A stretch of DNA of 64,000 bases from Streptomyces sp. NBC_01497 (GTDB lineage: Bacteria > Actinomycetota > Actinomycetes > Streptomycetales > Streptomycetaceae): NCBI RefSeq assembly GCF_036250695.1, contig NZ_CP109427.1, forward strand, positions 5,022,001-5,086,000. The letters are read 5' to 3'. Of this stretch, positions 27,936 through 35,795 are shown in pieces. The notes beneath the pieces were generated by a model, which was not told the DNA's origin, ran no database searches, and saw only the letters and a program-made list of their open reading frames with translations. The stretch's first letter is position 1; each line of letters starts with the position of its first letter. The position numbers were made by a program, and so were the translations under genes.

Positions 27936-29321
27936 ATGACCACGACGGGGGAGCACCGGGACGCCGCGGGAGGGACCACCCGCGGCTACTGGTGGTGGGG
28001 GCGGCGGCGCAGTGTCGTTCTCGATGTCGGGCTGGCGCTGGTGTCGGCCCTGGAGTGCGGGTTCGAGGGGGTCAGGTTCGCGGGGACCTCTTCTCTGCCG
28101 GTCGCGCTGGGTGTGATCTTCGGATTGCTGGCGGGGTCGGTGGTGCTGGTGCGCCGGCGGTGGCCGTACGCGGTGGTGCTGGTGGCGGTGGCGGTGACGC
28201 CGGCGCAGATGGGGTTCGTGCTGGGTCTTGTGGGCCTGTACGCGCTGGCCTCGTCGGGGGCTCCGCGCCGGATCATCGCGGCGCTGACAGGGATGTCGTT
28301 CGCGGCGACGTTCATCGTGACGTACGTGTGGACGCGGCAGGACCTGAGCGATCCGGCGCTGCACACGCACGCCTGGTACATGCTCCTGCTGGCGGTGCTG
28401 GTGTCGGTGGGGCTGACGGCGCCGCCGGTGCTGCTGGGTATGTACGTGGGGGCGCGGCGGCGGTTGATGGAGAGCCTGCGGGAGCGTGCGGACAGCCTGG
28501 AGCAGGAGTTGTCGCTGCTGGCGGACCGTGCGGAGCAGCGGGCGGAGTGGGCGCGCACGGAGGAGCGGACGCGGATCGCGCGGGAGATGCACGACGTGGT
28601 GGCGCACCGGGTGAGTCTGATGGTGGTGCACGCGGCGGCGTTGCAGGCGGTGGCGTTGAAGGATCCGCCGAAGGCGGTGAAGAACGCCGCGCTGGTGGGG
28701 GACATGGGCCGGCAGGCGTTGACGGAACTGCGGGAGATGCTGGGGGTGCTGCGGACGGGGGAGGCCGCGGCGGCCCGTAAGGCAAAGGGCGCGGTGTCGC
28801 CTGTGGGCGGCGGTCCGGCGGGCGGGGGCGCGGCGGTGCCGTTGGCGGCGGTGGGGGTGGCGGCGGCCGCGGCGGCTGCCGCGGCGGCCGAGGACGGTCC
28901 GTGTCTGGAGGACATCGAGGGCCTGGTGGGGCAGTCGCGGGATGCGGGCATGGTGGTGGATCTGATGGTGCAGGGGGATGCGCGGCCGTATGCGCCGGAG
29001 GTGGAGCAGACGGCGTACCGGGTGGTGCAGGAGGCGTTGACGAACGTCCACAAGCACGCGGCGGGCGCGCGGGTGACCGTGCGGATCGCGTACCGGGGTC
29101 GTGAGGTCGCGATGCAGGTGGAGAACGGCCCTTCGGACGGTGCGGCGGCGGACGCGGGTCTGCCGTCGGGCGGCAACGGCCTGGTGGGGATGCGGGAGCG
29201 GGTGACGGCGCTGGGCGGGGTGTTCGTGTCGGGTGTGACGGACGCGGGCGGTTTCCGGGTGTCGGCGGTACTGCCGGACGCGGTGTCACGGAGCGCGGAG
29301 GCTGCGGTGCGGTCGGCTTAG
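27936..29321 (+). CDS. NarL-type sensor histidine kinase (HisKA_3), orphan
   Basis: The 461-residue protein has about five membrane segments in its first 170 residues (e.g. SLPVALGVIFGLLAGSVVLV, YMLLLAVLVSVGLTAPPVLL). A coiled stretch follows, then the HisKA_3 box EMHDVVAHRVSLM with phospho-His219. An Ala-rich insert lies near residues 285-320, and the ATPase domain carries QEALTNVHKHA and GNGLVGMRERV. A TAGGCT lies 7 bases before ATG, so the mRNA may be leaderless. No response regulator follows: an IS element lies in the stop codon and unrelated genes come next. The first stop-codon bases are host DNA and its final G is the first base of the IS. Confidence 0.88.
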   Translation: MTTTGEHRDAAGGTTRGYWWWGRRRSVVLDVGLALVSALECGFEGVRFAGTSSLPVALGVIFGLLAGSVVLVRRRWPYAVVLVAVAVTPAQMGFVLGLVGLYALASSGAPRRIIAALTGMSFAATFIVTYVWTRQDLSDPALHTHAWYMLLLAVLVSVGLTAPPVLLGMYVGARRRLMESLRERADSLEQELSLLADRAEQRAEWARTEERTRIAREMHDVVAHRVSLMVVHAAALQAVALKDPPKAVKNAALVGDMGRQALTELREMLGVLRTGEAAAARKAKGAVSPVGGGPAGGGAAVPLAAVGVAAAAAAAAAAEDGPCLEDIEGLVGQSRDAGMVVDLMVQGDARPYAPEVEQTAYRVVQEALTNVHKHAAGARVTVRIAYRGREVAMQVENGPSDGAAADAGLPSGGNGLVGMRERVTALGGVFVSGVTDAGGFRVSAVLPDAVSRSAEAAVRSA

Positions 29322-29331
29322 ACAGTGTCCT

Positions 29332-30176
29332 ATGTGGGAGCGTCTCGTTGAGCTGAACATGGGGCGAGGTACGTGGAGTTGGATTGTTCCGGATGGTTTG
29401 TGGGAGATCGCGGAGCCATTGATCCCGCCGTCGAGGGTGCGGCCGCAGGGCGGCGGGACGCAGGACACGCCTGATGAGACGCTGTTCGCGGCGATCATCT
29501 ACGTCCTGGTCAGTGGCTGTGCCTGGCGGGCCCTGCCACCCTGTTTCGGCATTTCGAAGTCCACCGCGCATCGCCGGTTCCTGATCTGGTCGAGAGCCGG
29601 GGTGTGGGGCCGGCTCCACGAGGCCGTGCTGGATCGGATCGACGAGTGCGGACTGCTCGACCTCACACGCACTGTCCTCGACTCCGCCCACGTACGGGCT
29701 AAAAAGGGGGCGAACTCACAGGTCCGAGCCCCGTGGACCGAGGCAAGCCGGGCTCCAAGATGCACGTCTTGTCGGACGCGAACGGGCTGCCCCTCGTCGT
29801 CGGCGTCTCCGCAGGCAACACCCCTGACAGCCAGGGCCTGAAGGCGATGGTCGCCGGTCTCCAAACGAGACACGACCCCGAAAACGGCTGGCACTACAAA
29901 CCCCGCAAGCTCCACGCCGACAAGGCGTACGACCAGCGCGACCTGCGACGATGGCTCCGCGGCAAACGCATCGGCGTCCGCATCGCCCGCAAAGGAATCG
30001 AGTCCAGCGAACGATTAGGCCGACGACGATGGGTCATCGAGCGGACCATGTCCTGGCTGACCGGCTACCGCAGACTCAACCACCGCTACGAACGTCATCC
30101 CCGCAACTACTTGGCCTTCCTCGGCCTCGCCGCCGCCCTCTGCTGCTACAAACGACTCATTCGGCTCACCACATAG
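29332..30176 (+). CDS. IS5-family transposase, made by -1 frameshifting
   Basis: The first frame (29332-29841) encodes WIVPDGLWEIAEPLIPPSRV through TVLDSAHVRAKK with the first catalytic Asp. The second frame, open to 30176, encodes GGELTGPSPVDRGKPGSKMH, DKAYDQ (second Asp) and RRRWVIERTMSWLTGYRRL (Glu). Slipping back one base at A_AAG_GGG joins them into a 281-residue DDE enzyme. The start lies inside the left repeat; ATG 29359 is an alternative. The codon TTA at 30015-30017 makes translation depend on the rare bldA leucyl-tRNA. Confidence 0.9.
29703..29709 (+). other. Programmed -1 ribosomal frameshift site
   Basis: A_AAG_GGG fits the X_XXY_YYZ slippery heptamer in the phase of the first transposase frame. 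After a -1 slip the protein reads AHVRAKKGGELTGPSPVD, which restores the continuous family sequence. Confidence 0.8.
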
Positions 30177-30497
30177 GACACTGTCTTAGCGGGGCGCTTT
30201 CGCCCTCGGTCGGGCGGGGGCCGTGATGGTGTTCCGGGCGCGGGGTCTTTTCCTGTCCGGGAGCCGTGGGTCTCACTCGTTTCTCGCGCGGGGGCCGTAC
30301 GCGGTGTCCTCGGCTGCCGGGGAACGGGTGCCCTCGACTGTCCGGGGAGGGTGCTTCCGGCGTGTCCCGGAACCGGGCGCCGTACCCGTCCTGGAGCGGC
30401 GGCTCGTACGCCTCGCGGAGGGCGGCGGCCCGTGCGTGTGCGGGAGGCGGCGCGTCGTACGCGTCCCGGTGGCCGTCGCCCCCGGCCGCCGGCCGGG

Positions 30498-30992
30498 TCA
30501 GTCCGTGGCCGGGGTGAGGCGTGCGGGGTCGAGGCCGGTGAGCAGGGTGCCGAGTGCGGTGTCGAAGTCGGCTCCGAGGTACCAGTCGCCGGTGTGGTCG
30601 ACGCTGTAGACGCGGCCGTCGCGGTCGATGGCGAGAACGGCCTGGCCGTCGCCCTCCTGGCCGAGCGGGCTGATCTCGGTGTCGAGGGAGCGGCCGAGGT
30701 CGGAGAGCGTACGGGCGAGGTGGATGCCCGCGAGCGGGTCGACGAGGAGGGACGCAGGGGCGATCTGCCGGCCGGGGCCGAGGGGCGCGATGCGGAGGTT
30801 GCCGAATTCGGCCCAGGCCTCGACGGCGGCGGGGAAGACGCGGTGCCGGTGGCCGGCGGGGGTGACGTAGGTGCTGACGGCGTCGGCCCATTCCTCGGCC
30901 TGCTTGATGTCCCAGCGTCCCGGCTGCCAGCCGGCCTCGCGCAGGGCGGCGTCGACGGGGACGGGGAAGCGGGTGGTGGAGAGGTCGGGCAT
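30498..30992 (-). CDS. SUKH-3-type immunity protein
   Basis: The 164-residue protein has the SUKH-3 pattern: an N-terminal helical part (VDAALREAGWQPGRWDIKQA EEW), AVEAWAEFGNLRIAP, a central loop (HLARTLSDLGRSLDTEISPL) and the closing ILAID-like strand VLAIDRDGRVYSVDHTGDWY. SUKH proteins bind and neutralise nuclease or deaminase toxins. It lies 114 bases downstream of a YwqJ-type deaminase gene in the same direction, so it is the likely partner. ATG 30992 has GGAGAGG upstream. Confidence 0.82.
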   Translation of the reverse strand: MPDLSTTRFPVPVDAALREAGWQPGRWDIKQAEEWADAVSTYVTPAGHRHRVFPAAVEAWAEFGNLRIAPLGPGRQIAPASLLVDPLAGIHLARTLSDLGRSLDTEISPLGQEGDGQAVLAIDRDGRVYSVDHTGDWYLGADFDTALGTLLTGLDPARLTPATD

Positions 30993-31106
30993 GGGTTGGT
31001 CAGCCGTTCTGCTTCGGGTTCGCCGGTCGTCGTCCTGACGGCGGTGCCGTGTCTGCGCGGGGACACGGCGTGGGTGGTGCGTGGCTGCGGGCGCGCGCCG
31101 CTCGGG

Positions 31107-31775
31107 TCAGCCGGCCGTGGCGTGTTCCGAGGGGTCCAGCGGGCGTACGCCGAAGTGCGACAGGAGCGGGGCGCAGGACCGGCACGGCGGCGCGTAGGTG
31201 CCGTGCAGCGGGTCCCCGTCCTCGCGGATGCGGCGCGCGGTGAGTTTCGCGTGCTTGAGGGAGCGTCTGGCTTCCCCGGCGGTGAGGGGTTTCTTGCGGG
31301 CGCGTTTGGAGCGGCCCGCCTCGGTGCCGGTGAGGTGGCGCGAGAGCAGGATCGCTTCGGGGCAGCGTCCGGTGAACCGTTCCCGCTGTGCGGTGGCGAG
31401 CGTGTCGAGGAAGTCCTGGACGAGCGGGTGCAGCTGGGGCGGCTGGTCGGCCTTGCCCGCGGTGCAGGTGAGGGTCTCGCCGCGGACGGAGAGCGCGGCG
31501 GCGACCGCGGGCAGGATGCCGTCGCGGCGGTGGCCGGGCCGGGGCGGCAGGTGCGGTTCGGTGCTGCTCCAGCCCAGCCGGGGGTCGCCCTGCGCTCCGG
31601 CGCGGCTGCCGGGCCCGCCCGGAGCGCGCCCCGCCGTCGGGTGCCCGGGGTGCGGCGCGGCGCCGGCCGGCCCGGCTGCCCCGCTCTGCCGGGGGCCGTG
31701 CGGGCCGTGCTGTGCCCCTGGGCCCTGAGTGCCCGGCACTTCGTCGTGCGTGTCTGTCGTTGGTGCGGTGCGCAA
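31107..31775 (-). CDS. YwqJ-type nucleic acid/nucleotide deaminase
   Basis: After a Gly/Pro-rich N-terminal half of about 100 residues, the C-terminal domain has the zinc-binding deaminase signature. It reads FTGRCPEAILLSRHL (Cys-Pro-Glu) and, about 60 residues later, YAPPCRSCAPLLSHFGV (PCxxC). This arrangement fits the YwqJ family of polymorphic-toxin deaminases. No signal peptide or secretion leader is visible. TTG 31775 was chosen because GGAGGGG lies 10 bases upstream and no ATG is in frame; a GTG at 31739 is an alternative. A SUKH-3 gene follows. Confidence 0.78.
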   Translation of the reverse strand: MRTAPTTDTHDEVPGTQGPGAQHGPHGPRQSGAAGPAGAAPHPGHPTAGRAPGGPGSRAGAQGDPRLGWSSTEPHLPPRPGHRRDGILPAVAAALSVRGETLTCTAGKADQPPQLHPLVQDFLDTLATAQRERFTGRCPEAILLSRHLTGTEAGRSKRARKKPLTAGEARRSLKHAKLTARRIREDGDPLHGTYAPPCRSCAPLLSHFGVRPLDPSEHATAG

Positions 31776-32072
31776 TGTTCCGTGTCCCCTCCGGTGCCCG
31801 CGTGCGTCGTGTGCGGGCTCACGTCCCCCGGTTCGCGGGAACAGCCTGCCAAATGCGGGCGGTGATCGGGTAGCGGGGGCGAAGATCGTGGCGTGCCGTG
31901 GGCATACGGTCACGTGGTTGTGACGGTTGGTGAGCGGCGCGGAGGTTTCGTACGGGCACGTCGGATCCGTGCCGTCGGCGGGGCGCCTGAGCGGGTCGGC
32001 CGTCCCGGTTCGGCCCCCGGCGCCACCGCATAGGCTGTGCGGAACAGCCAGCTTCAGCAGGGGGCAACCGCC
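31776..32072. promoter_or_regulatory. Divergent promoter region of the deaminase and WHH-SUKH genes
   Basis: These 297 bases separate two divergent gene sets of the toxin/immunity locus and must carry promoters for both. I see no clear palindrome. A GC-poorer part (GTCACGTGGTTGTGACGGTT near 31909) holds a CACGTG hexamer flanked by G/T-rich sequence. Confidence 0.35.
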
Positions 32073-33050
32073 ATGACGACAGGTCGGCTCGGGCAGCAAG
32101 CCGCGCCACCGAACGCGGCGTACGCCGGGCAGGTCGTGCGATTCCCGGACCCGGTGCGGGCCGCTCGCCATCCGGTGGGTGTGCGCGTGGACGGGGACGG
32201 CTATCCGGACTTCACGCCCTACGCGCGCGCCGCGGCGGAGATAGCGGAGCCCCCGGCGGGTTTCGGTGTCGACGAACTGCGCCTGACGGACTACCTGTCG
32301 GCGAACGCGGCGCTGAGCGCGGCGGGGCACGAGTTGTGGGACACGATCCCCGCGGTGGCGACGCCGCACGGCTGGACGTGGCACCACGAGGTGCGCTCGC
32401 GCCGGCTGGTGCTCGTACCGGTGGAGGTGAAGGCGCTGCTGCGGCACCACGGGGGTCTCGCGACGGCGCCGGTGGACCACACGAAGCGGGGGACGCGGCC
32501 GTTGCAGGAGACGCGGCCCGCGCACTTCGGGCTGCCGAAGGCCGGTACCGCGGTGGCGGAACCGCTGGTGGCGGCGGCCGAGGAGGACCTCGGCTACCGG
32601 CTGCCCGCCGCGTACCGCTCGTTCCTGAAGGCGGCGGGCGGCTGTGCGCCGGTGGGTGCCGCGCTGGACGCGGAGTTGGGCCTGCTGGTGGACCAGCCGT
32701 TCTTCACGGTGCGGGACGAGGCGGCCGTCAACGACCTCGTCTATGTGAACAAGTGCCTGCGGGACCACCTGACGAAGGACTTCCTCGGGGTCGCGTTCGT
32801 GCAGGGCGGCCTGCTGGCGGTCAAGGTGCGCGGTGAGCAGCCGGGTTCGGTGTGGTTCTGCGCGTACGACGACGCCCGGGACCAGGACGGCTGGTCGGTC
32901 CGGGAGCGGGTGGAGCGGCTGCTGCTTCCGTGCGGCGACGATTTCGACGCGTTCCTGCTGCGGCTGGCGGGCAACCCGCCGGAGCTGGCGACGGTGGCGA
33001 ACCTGATGGTGGACGGCGGCTTCGCGCGCGCCGTCCCGGTGGAGGGGTGA
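32073..33050 (+). CDS. WHH-type nuclease domain fused to a SUKH (SMI1/KNR4) domain
   Basis: The 325-residue protein has two parts. Residues about 20-140 (VRFPDPVRAARHPVGVRVDG ... PHGWTWHHEVRSRRLVLVPV ... ALLRHHGG) match the WHH branch of HNH/EndoVII nucleases, with W103-H104-H105 and a distal His pair. Residues about 150-320 (EPLVAAAEEDLGYRLPAAYR, SFLKAAGGCAPVG, LAVKVRGEQPGSVWFCAYDD) form a SUKH immunity domain. A toxin warhead and an immunity fold are thus in one chain, with no export signal. AGGGGG lies 8 bases before ATG. The next gene starts 7 bases after its stop. Confidence 0.8.
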   Translation: MTTGRLGQQAAPPNAAYAGQVVRFPDPVRAARHPVGVRVDGDGYPDFTPYARAAAEIAEPPAGFGVDELRLTDYLSANAALSAAGHELWDTIPAVATPHGWTWHHEVRSRRLVLVPVEVKALLRHHGGLATAPVDHTKRGTRPLQETRPAHFGLPKAGTAVAEPLVAAAEEDLGYRLPAAYRSFLKAAGGCAPVGAALDAELGLLVDQPFFTVRDEAAVNDLVYVNKCLRDHLTKDFLGVAFVQGGLLAVKVRGEQPGSVWFCAYDDARDQDGWSVRERVERLLLPCGDDFDAFLLRLAGNPPELATVANLMVDGGFARAVPVEG

Positions 33051-33057
33051 GCGGGCG

Positions 33058-35403
33058 ATGGTGACGTTCGCGCAGGCGCAGGAGCGCGCGGAGGAATGGG
33101 TCAACGGTGAGGTGCCCGCCTACCAGCACCGGGCGGTGCGGGTACGGGAGTTCGGCCTCGGCTTCGTGGTGTGGTCGGAGGACCGCGAGGGCGGGCCGGT
33201 CGTCGAGGGCGGCCGGCAGCGCCTGGTGATCGCGCGGGACAGCGGCGACGTGACGCTGTGGCCGGGCATCGCGGTGGGTGAGGTGATCCGCCGCTTCGAG
33301 GAGGAGTACGGGGCGCAGGCGGCGGTGCGGCCCGCACCGGAGCCGCCGGCGCGGATCGACCTGAACCAGACGTCGTTCCTGCTGACGCCGCCGGAGTGGC
33401 TCCAGGACGCGGCGGACAAGCTGGGTATCCCGGACCGCCGGGGCGAGGCCCGGGCGGCGAGTGGGCCGTCCGCGGGGGAGCCGGCCGACGGGGTGGCGCG
33501 GCGCGGCTCGGGTGTCGCTCCGCCCGACGCACCGGCCTTCCCTCCGGTTCCGGAGCCGGACTTCGGTCCGGTTCCGTCCACAGGTCCTGGCGCGGGTCCG
33601 GTTCCGTCCACGGGGGCCGGCTCCGGTCCGGCCGCGGGTCCGGTTCCGGTCGGGGGCGGCGCGGCCACCACGGGTTCCGGGGCGTGGGCCGGTACCGACA
33701 CCAACGCGGCGTCGGACAGCGATTCGGTGCCGTTGCCCGCGACCGTGTTCGCGCCGCCCCTGTCCGGGGCGGACGACGGGAGCGGTGCGCCGGCCGACGC
33801 GCCGACCGCGCTGCTGGACGGCGGCAGCCAGCTGCCGCCGACGGCGGTGGCGCCCAGCGTGCCGCCCGTGTCCGCCGGAGCGTCCGCCGCGCCGGTGAGC
33901 GGGCAGGGCCCGGGGAACGGGCCGAATCCCCCCGTCCCCGGACCGCCCGGACCGCCCGGACCGCAGGGCGCGCCGCCCGCACTGCCCGACGACCCGTCGG
34001 CGAGCGACATAGCGCACGCGCCCACCAGCAAGGCCACCCCGCCGCCGCGGCGCGGCGGTGTGCCCACCACCCCGCCGCCGCCCGGTGTGCCGGGCACGCC
34101 GGGCGGGTACGTGGCGACGCAGTTCGTCGCGTCGCTCGACGGTCCGCCGCAGCCGCCGGGACCGCCCGGACCGCCGGGACCGCCGAGTGCGCCGGGCGTT
34201 CCCGGCACGCCCGGCGCGCACCACGCGGCCACCGTGTTCGCCGACCCGCAGGCGCTCGGCGGGCCGCCACCGCCGCCCGCCCCGCCCGGTGTCCCGGGCG
34301 TGCAGGGGCAGATGGCGGGGCAGATGCCCGGCGTCCAGGGCGGCGCCGCAGGCTCCGTGCCGGGGCCCGTCCCGCAGGCGGGGCAGATCCCGCCGCCGGC
34401 CTACGGCTACCCACCGGCTCCGGCCGCTGTGCCGACCGTCGGGCCCGGCTACCAGGCCGTCCTGCGCTACCGCGCGCCGGACGGTTCCGAGGCGCAGCTG
34501 ATCCGGCGTTCCGCGCCGGGCACCCCGCACCCGGAGTGGCAGATCCTGCACGAGCTGCGCGCTCTGAACGTGCCGCCGCAGCAGGTGCTCGAACTCCACA
34601 CGGAGCTGGAGTCGTGCGAACTGCCCGGCGCCTACTGCGCGCGGATGATCCGCGAGATGTGGCCGCAGGTACGGATCACCAGCGTCGCCCCGTACGGGCA
34701 GGACCATGCGAGCCGTCAGCAGGGCATGCAGCATCTGCTGACGCACCAGGGCGAGTTGCACCAGGTCGCGGACGGTCCGGCGCGGCCCGCGCCGGTGCGC
34801 GCGCCGCTGCCCCAGGTGCCTGCCGCGCCGGCCGTCCCGCCGGAGGCGATCCAGCAGGAGATGCTGGGCGCCTTCGGGCCGCAGGGACTGTGCCGTTACG
34901 ACCAGCAGGCGGTGTCGCGGCAGGGCGTGCCGGAGGTCGTCGCGCAGACGCTCGTCTGGGCGGGCCTGCCGGCCGACTTCGGCCCGTTCTTCTGGGCGCA
35001 GCCCGCGCAGCCGGTCATTCCGACGCTGGCGGAGGTGGCGGCGCAGCGGCAGGTGGCGGCGGCGTCCGACGCCTCGTCGTACCTGGTGGTGGGCACGGAC
35101 TTCGGCCGGGCGCTGTGCGTCCAGTACGGCACGGCGCACATCATGGCCGTACCGGTGGAGGCGGGGCCCGGCGGCGCCCCGGGGGCTCCGCAGTTCGTGA
35201 ACTCCAGCCTGCCGCAGTTCGCGCGGTGCATGGCGATGCTCGGCAGGATGTGGCGGCTGCGGTTCGGCCTGACGCCCGAGCAGGCGGGGCGCTGGACGGT
35301 CGACTTCCAGGCGCAGTTGGCGGCTCTCGACCCGGCGGCGCTGTCCTCGCCGGAGAGCTGGTGGTCGGTGCTGCTGGAACAGATGTGGGACGGGCTCCTC
35401 TAG
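33058..35403 (+). CDS. Imm35/YrhB-like, deaminase-like and SUKH-4 multidomain protein
   Basis: Domains of this 781-residue protein in order: an Imm35/YrhB-like region (residues 1-85: FGLGFVVWSEDREGGPVVEG, RLVIARDSGDVTLWPG); a Pro/Gly/Ala linker (about 120-460) with collagen-like PGPPGPPGPQG blocks; a deaminase-like domain (about 462-560) with His514-Thr-Glu516, then Cys520 and Cys527 in SCELPGAYC; and a C-terminal SUKH-4 domain (about 600-781: LVWAGLPADFGPFFWAQP, YLVVGTDFGRALCV, FVNSSLPQFARCMAMLGR). It lacks a signal peptide. It lies 7 bases after the WHH-SUKH gene, so they form an operon. Confidence 0.78.
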   Translation: MVTFAQAQERAEEWVNGEVPAYQHRAVRVREFGLGFVVWSEDREGGPVVEGGRQRLVIARDSGDVTLWPGIAVGEVIRRFEEEYGAQAAVRPAPEPPARIDLNQTSFLLTPPEWLQDAADKLGIPDRRGEARAASGPSAGEPADGVARRGSGVAPPDAPAFPPVPEPDFGPVPSTGPGAGPVPSTGAGSGPAAGPVPVGGGAATTGSGAWAGTDTNAASDSDSVPLPATVFAPPLSGADDGSGAPADAPTALLDGGSQLPPTAVAPSVPPVSAGASAAPVSGQGPGNGPNPPVPGPPGPPGPQGAPPALPDDPSASDIAHAPTSKATPPPRRGGVPTTPPPPGVPGTPGGYVATQFVASLDGPPQPPGPPGPPGPPSAPGVPGTPGAHHAATVFADPQALGGPPPPPAPPGVPGVQGQMAGQMPGVQGGAAGSVPGPVPQAGQIPPPAYGYPPAPAAVPTVGPGYQAVLRYRAPDGSEAQLIRRSAPGTPHPEWQILHELRALNVPPQQVLELHTELESCELPGAYCARMIREMWPQVRITSVAPYGQDHASRQQGMQHLLTHQGELHQVADGPARPAPVRAPLPQVPAAPAVPPEAIQQEMLGAFGPQGLCRYDQQAVSRQGVPEVVAQTLVWAGLPADFGPFFWAQPAQPVIPTLAEVAAQRQVAAASDASSYLVVGTDFGRALCVQYGTAHIMAVPVEAGPGGAPGAPQFVNSSLPQFARCMAMLGRMWRLRFGLTPEQAGRWTVDFQAQLAALDPAALSSPESWWSVLLEQMWDGLL

Positions 35404-35795
35404 GCCGTGTCCGCTGGGCGGCGCCGCACGCGGTGGCGTCGGGGAGGCGCACGCGTCGTCCGTCGCGGCACGCACGCCCCGGCGAGGGCCCCGCGCGCCC
35501 CGGCGAGGGCGGCGGACCGCCGGGCGGCGCGCACAGCGCCTCTCGGCGGGCGGGGCGCCGACGACGGGGGCGCCCTTCGCCGCGCCGGGGCTCGCTGCCG
35601 TCCTGCACCGCCTCGAACGGGCGGCCTGACAGGGCGGCCTGACAGGGCGGCCTGACCGGGCGCCCTGACCGGGCGTCGGCGCCGCCCGGAAGGCAACGGC
35701 GTGAGGATGCGATTGCCTTTTCATGATCGTTCGTTGAGCTGGGCATGGAGACTCCTGCGGCGGCTGCCGCGTGCCGGGACCGTGCGACCCCTCGG
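35404..35795. other. Intergenic region with GC-rich direct repeats
   Basis: About 390 bases without a convincing gene. A 15-base motif CGCCCCGGCGAGGGC-like is repeated near 35470-35510, and a 13-base tandem array lies further right. AT-richer sequence near 35705-35740 may hold the promoter of the next gene. Confidence 0.45.
35617..35679. repeat. 13-bp tandem repeat array
   Basis: Four full units plus one partial unit of CAGGGCGGCCTGA and close variants lie head to tail; the middle two are identical. The period of 13 is not a multiple of three, which argues against coding. Confidence 0.75.

Larger units (their letters stand above)
29321..30185 (+). mobile_element. IS5-family insertion sequence, complete
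   Basis: The 865-base element is bounded by inverted repeats GACAGTGTCCTATGTGG (left) and its complement (right, 30169-30185). It is flanked by a perfect 3-base duplication TTA (29318-29320 and 30186-30188). TNA duplications and a two-frame DDE transposase fit the IS427/IS1031 side of the IS5 family. Ends and transposase look intact, so it may be active. Confidence 0.92.

Noticed and set aside
28800..28895. Frameshift in the kinase at the Ala-rich stretch
   Set aside because: The frame stays open and the ATPase motifs follow in the same frame; it is a low-complexity insert.
29316..30189. A 5-base CTTAG target duplication for the IS
   Set aside because: It would need the IS to begin with ACAGTG. 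The inverted repeats extend one base further on both sides, and a 3-base TNA duplication fits the family better.
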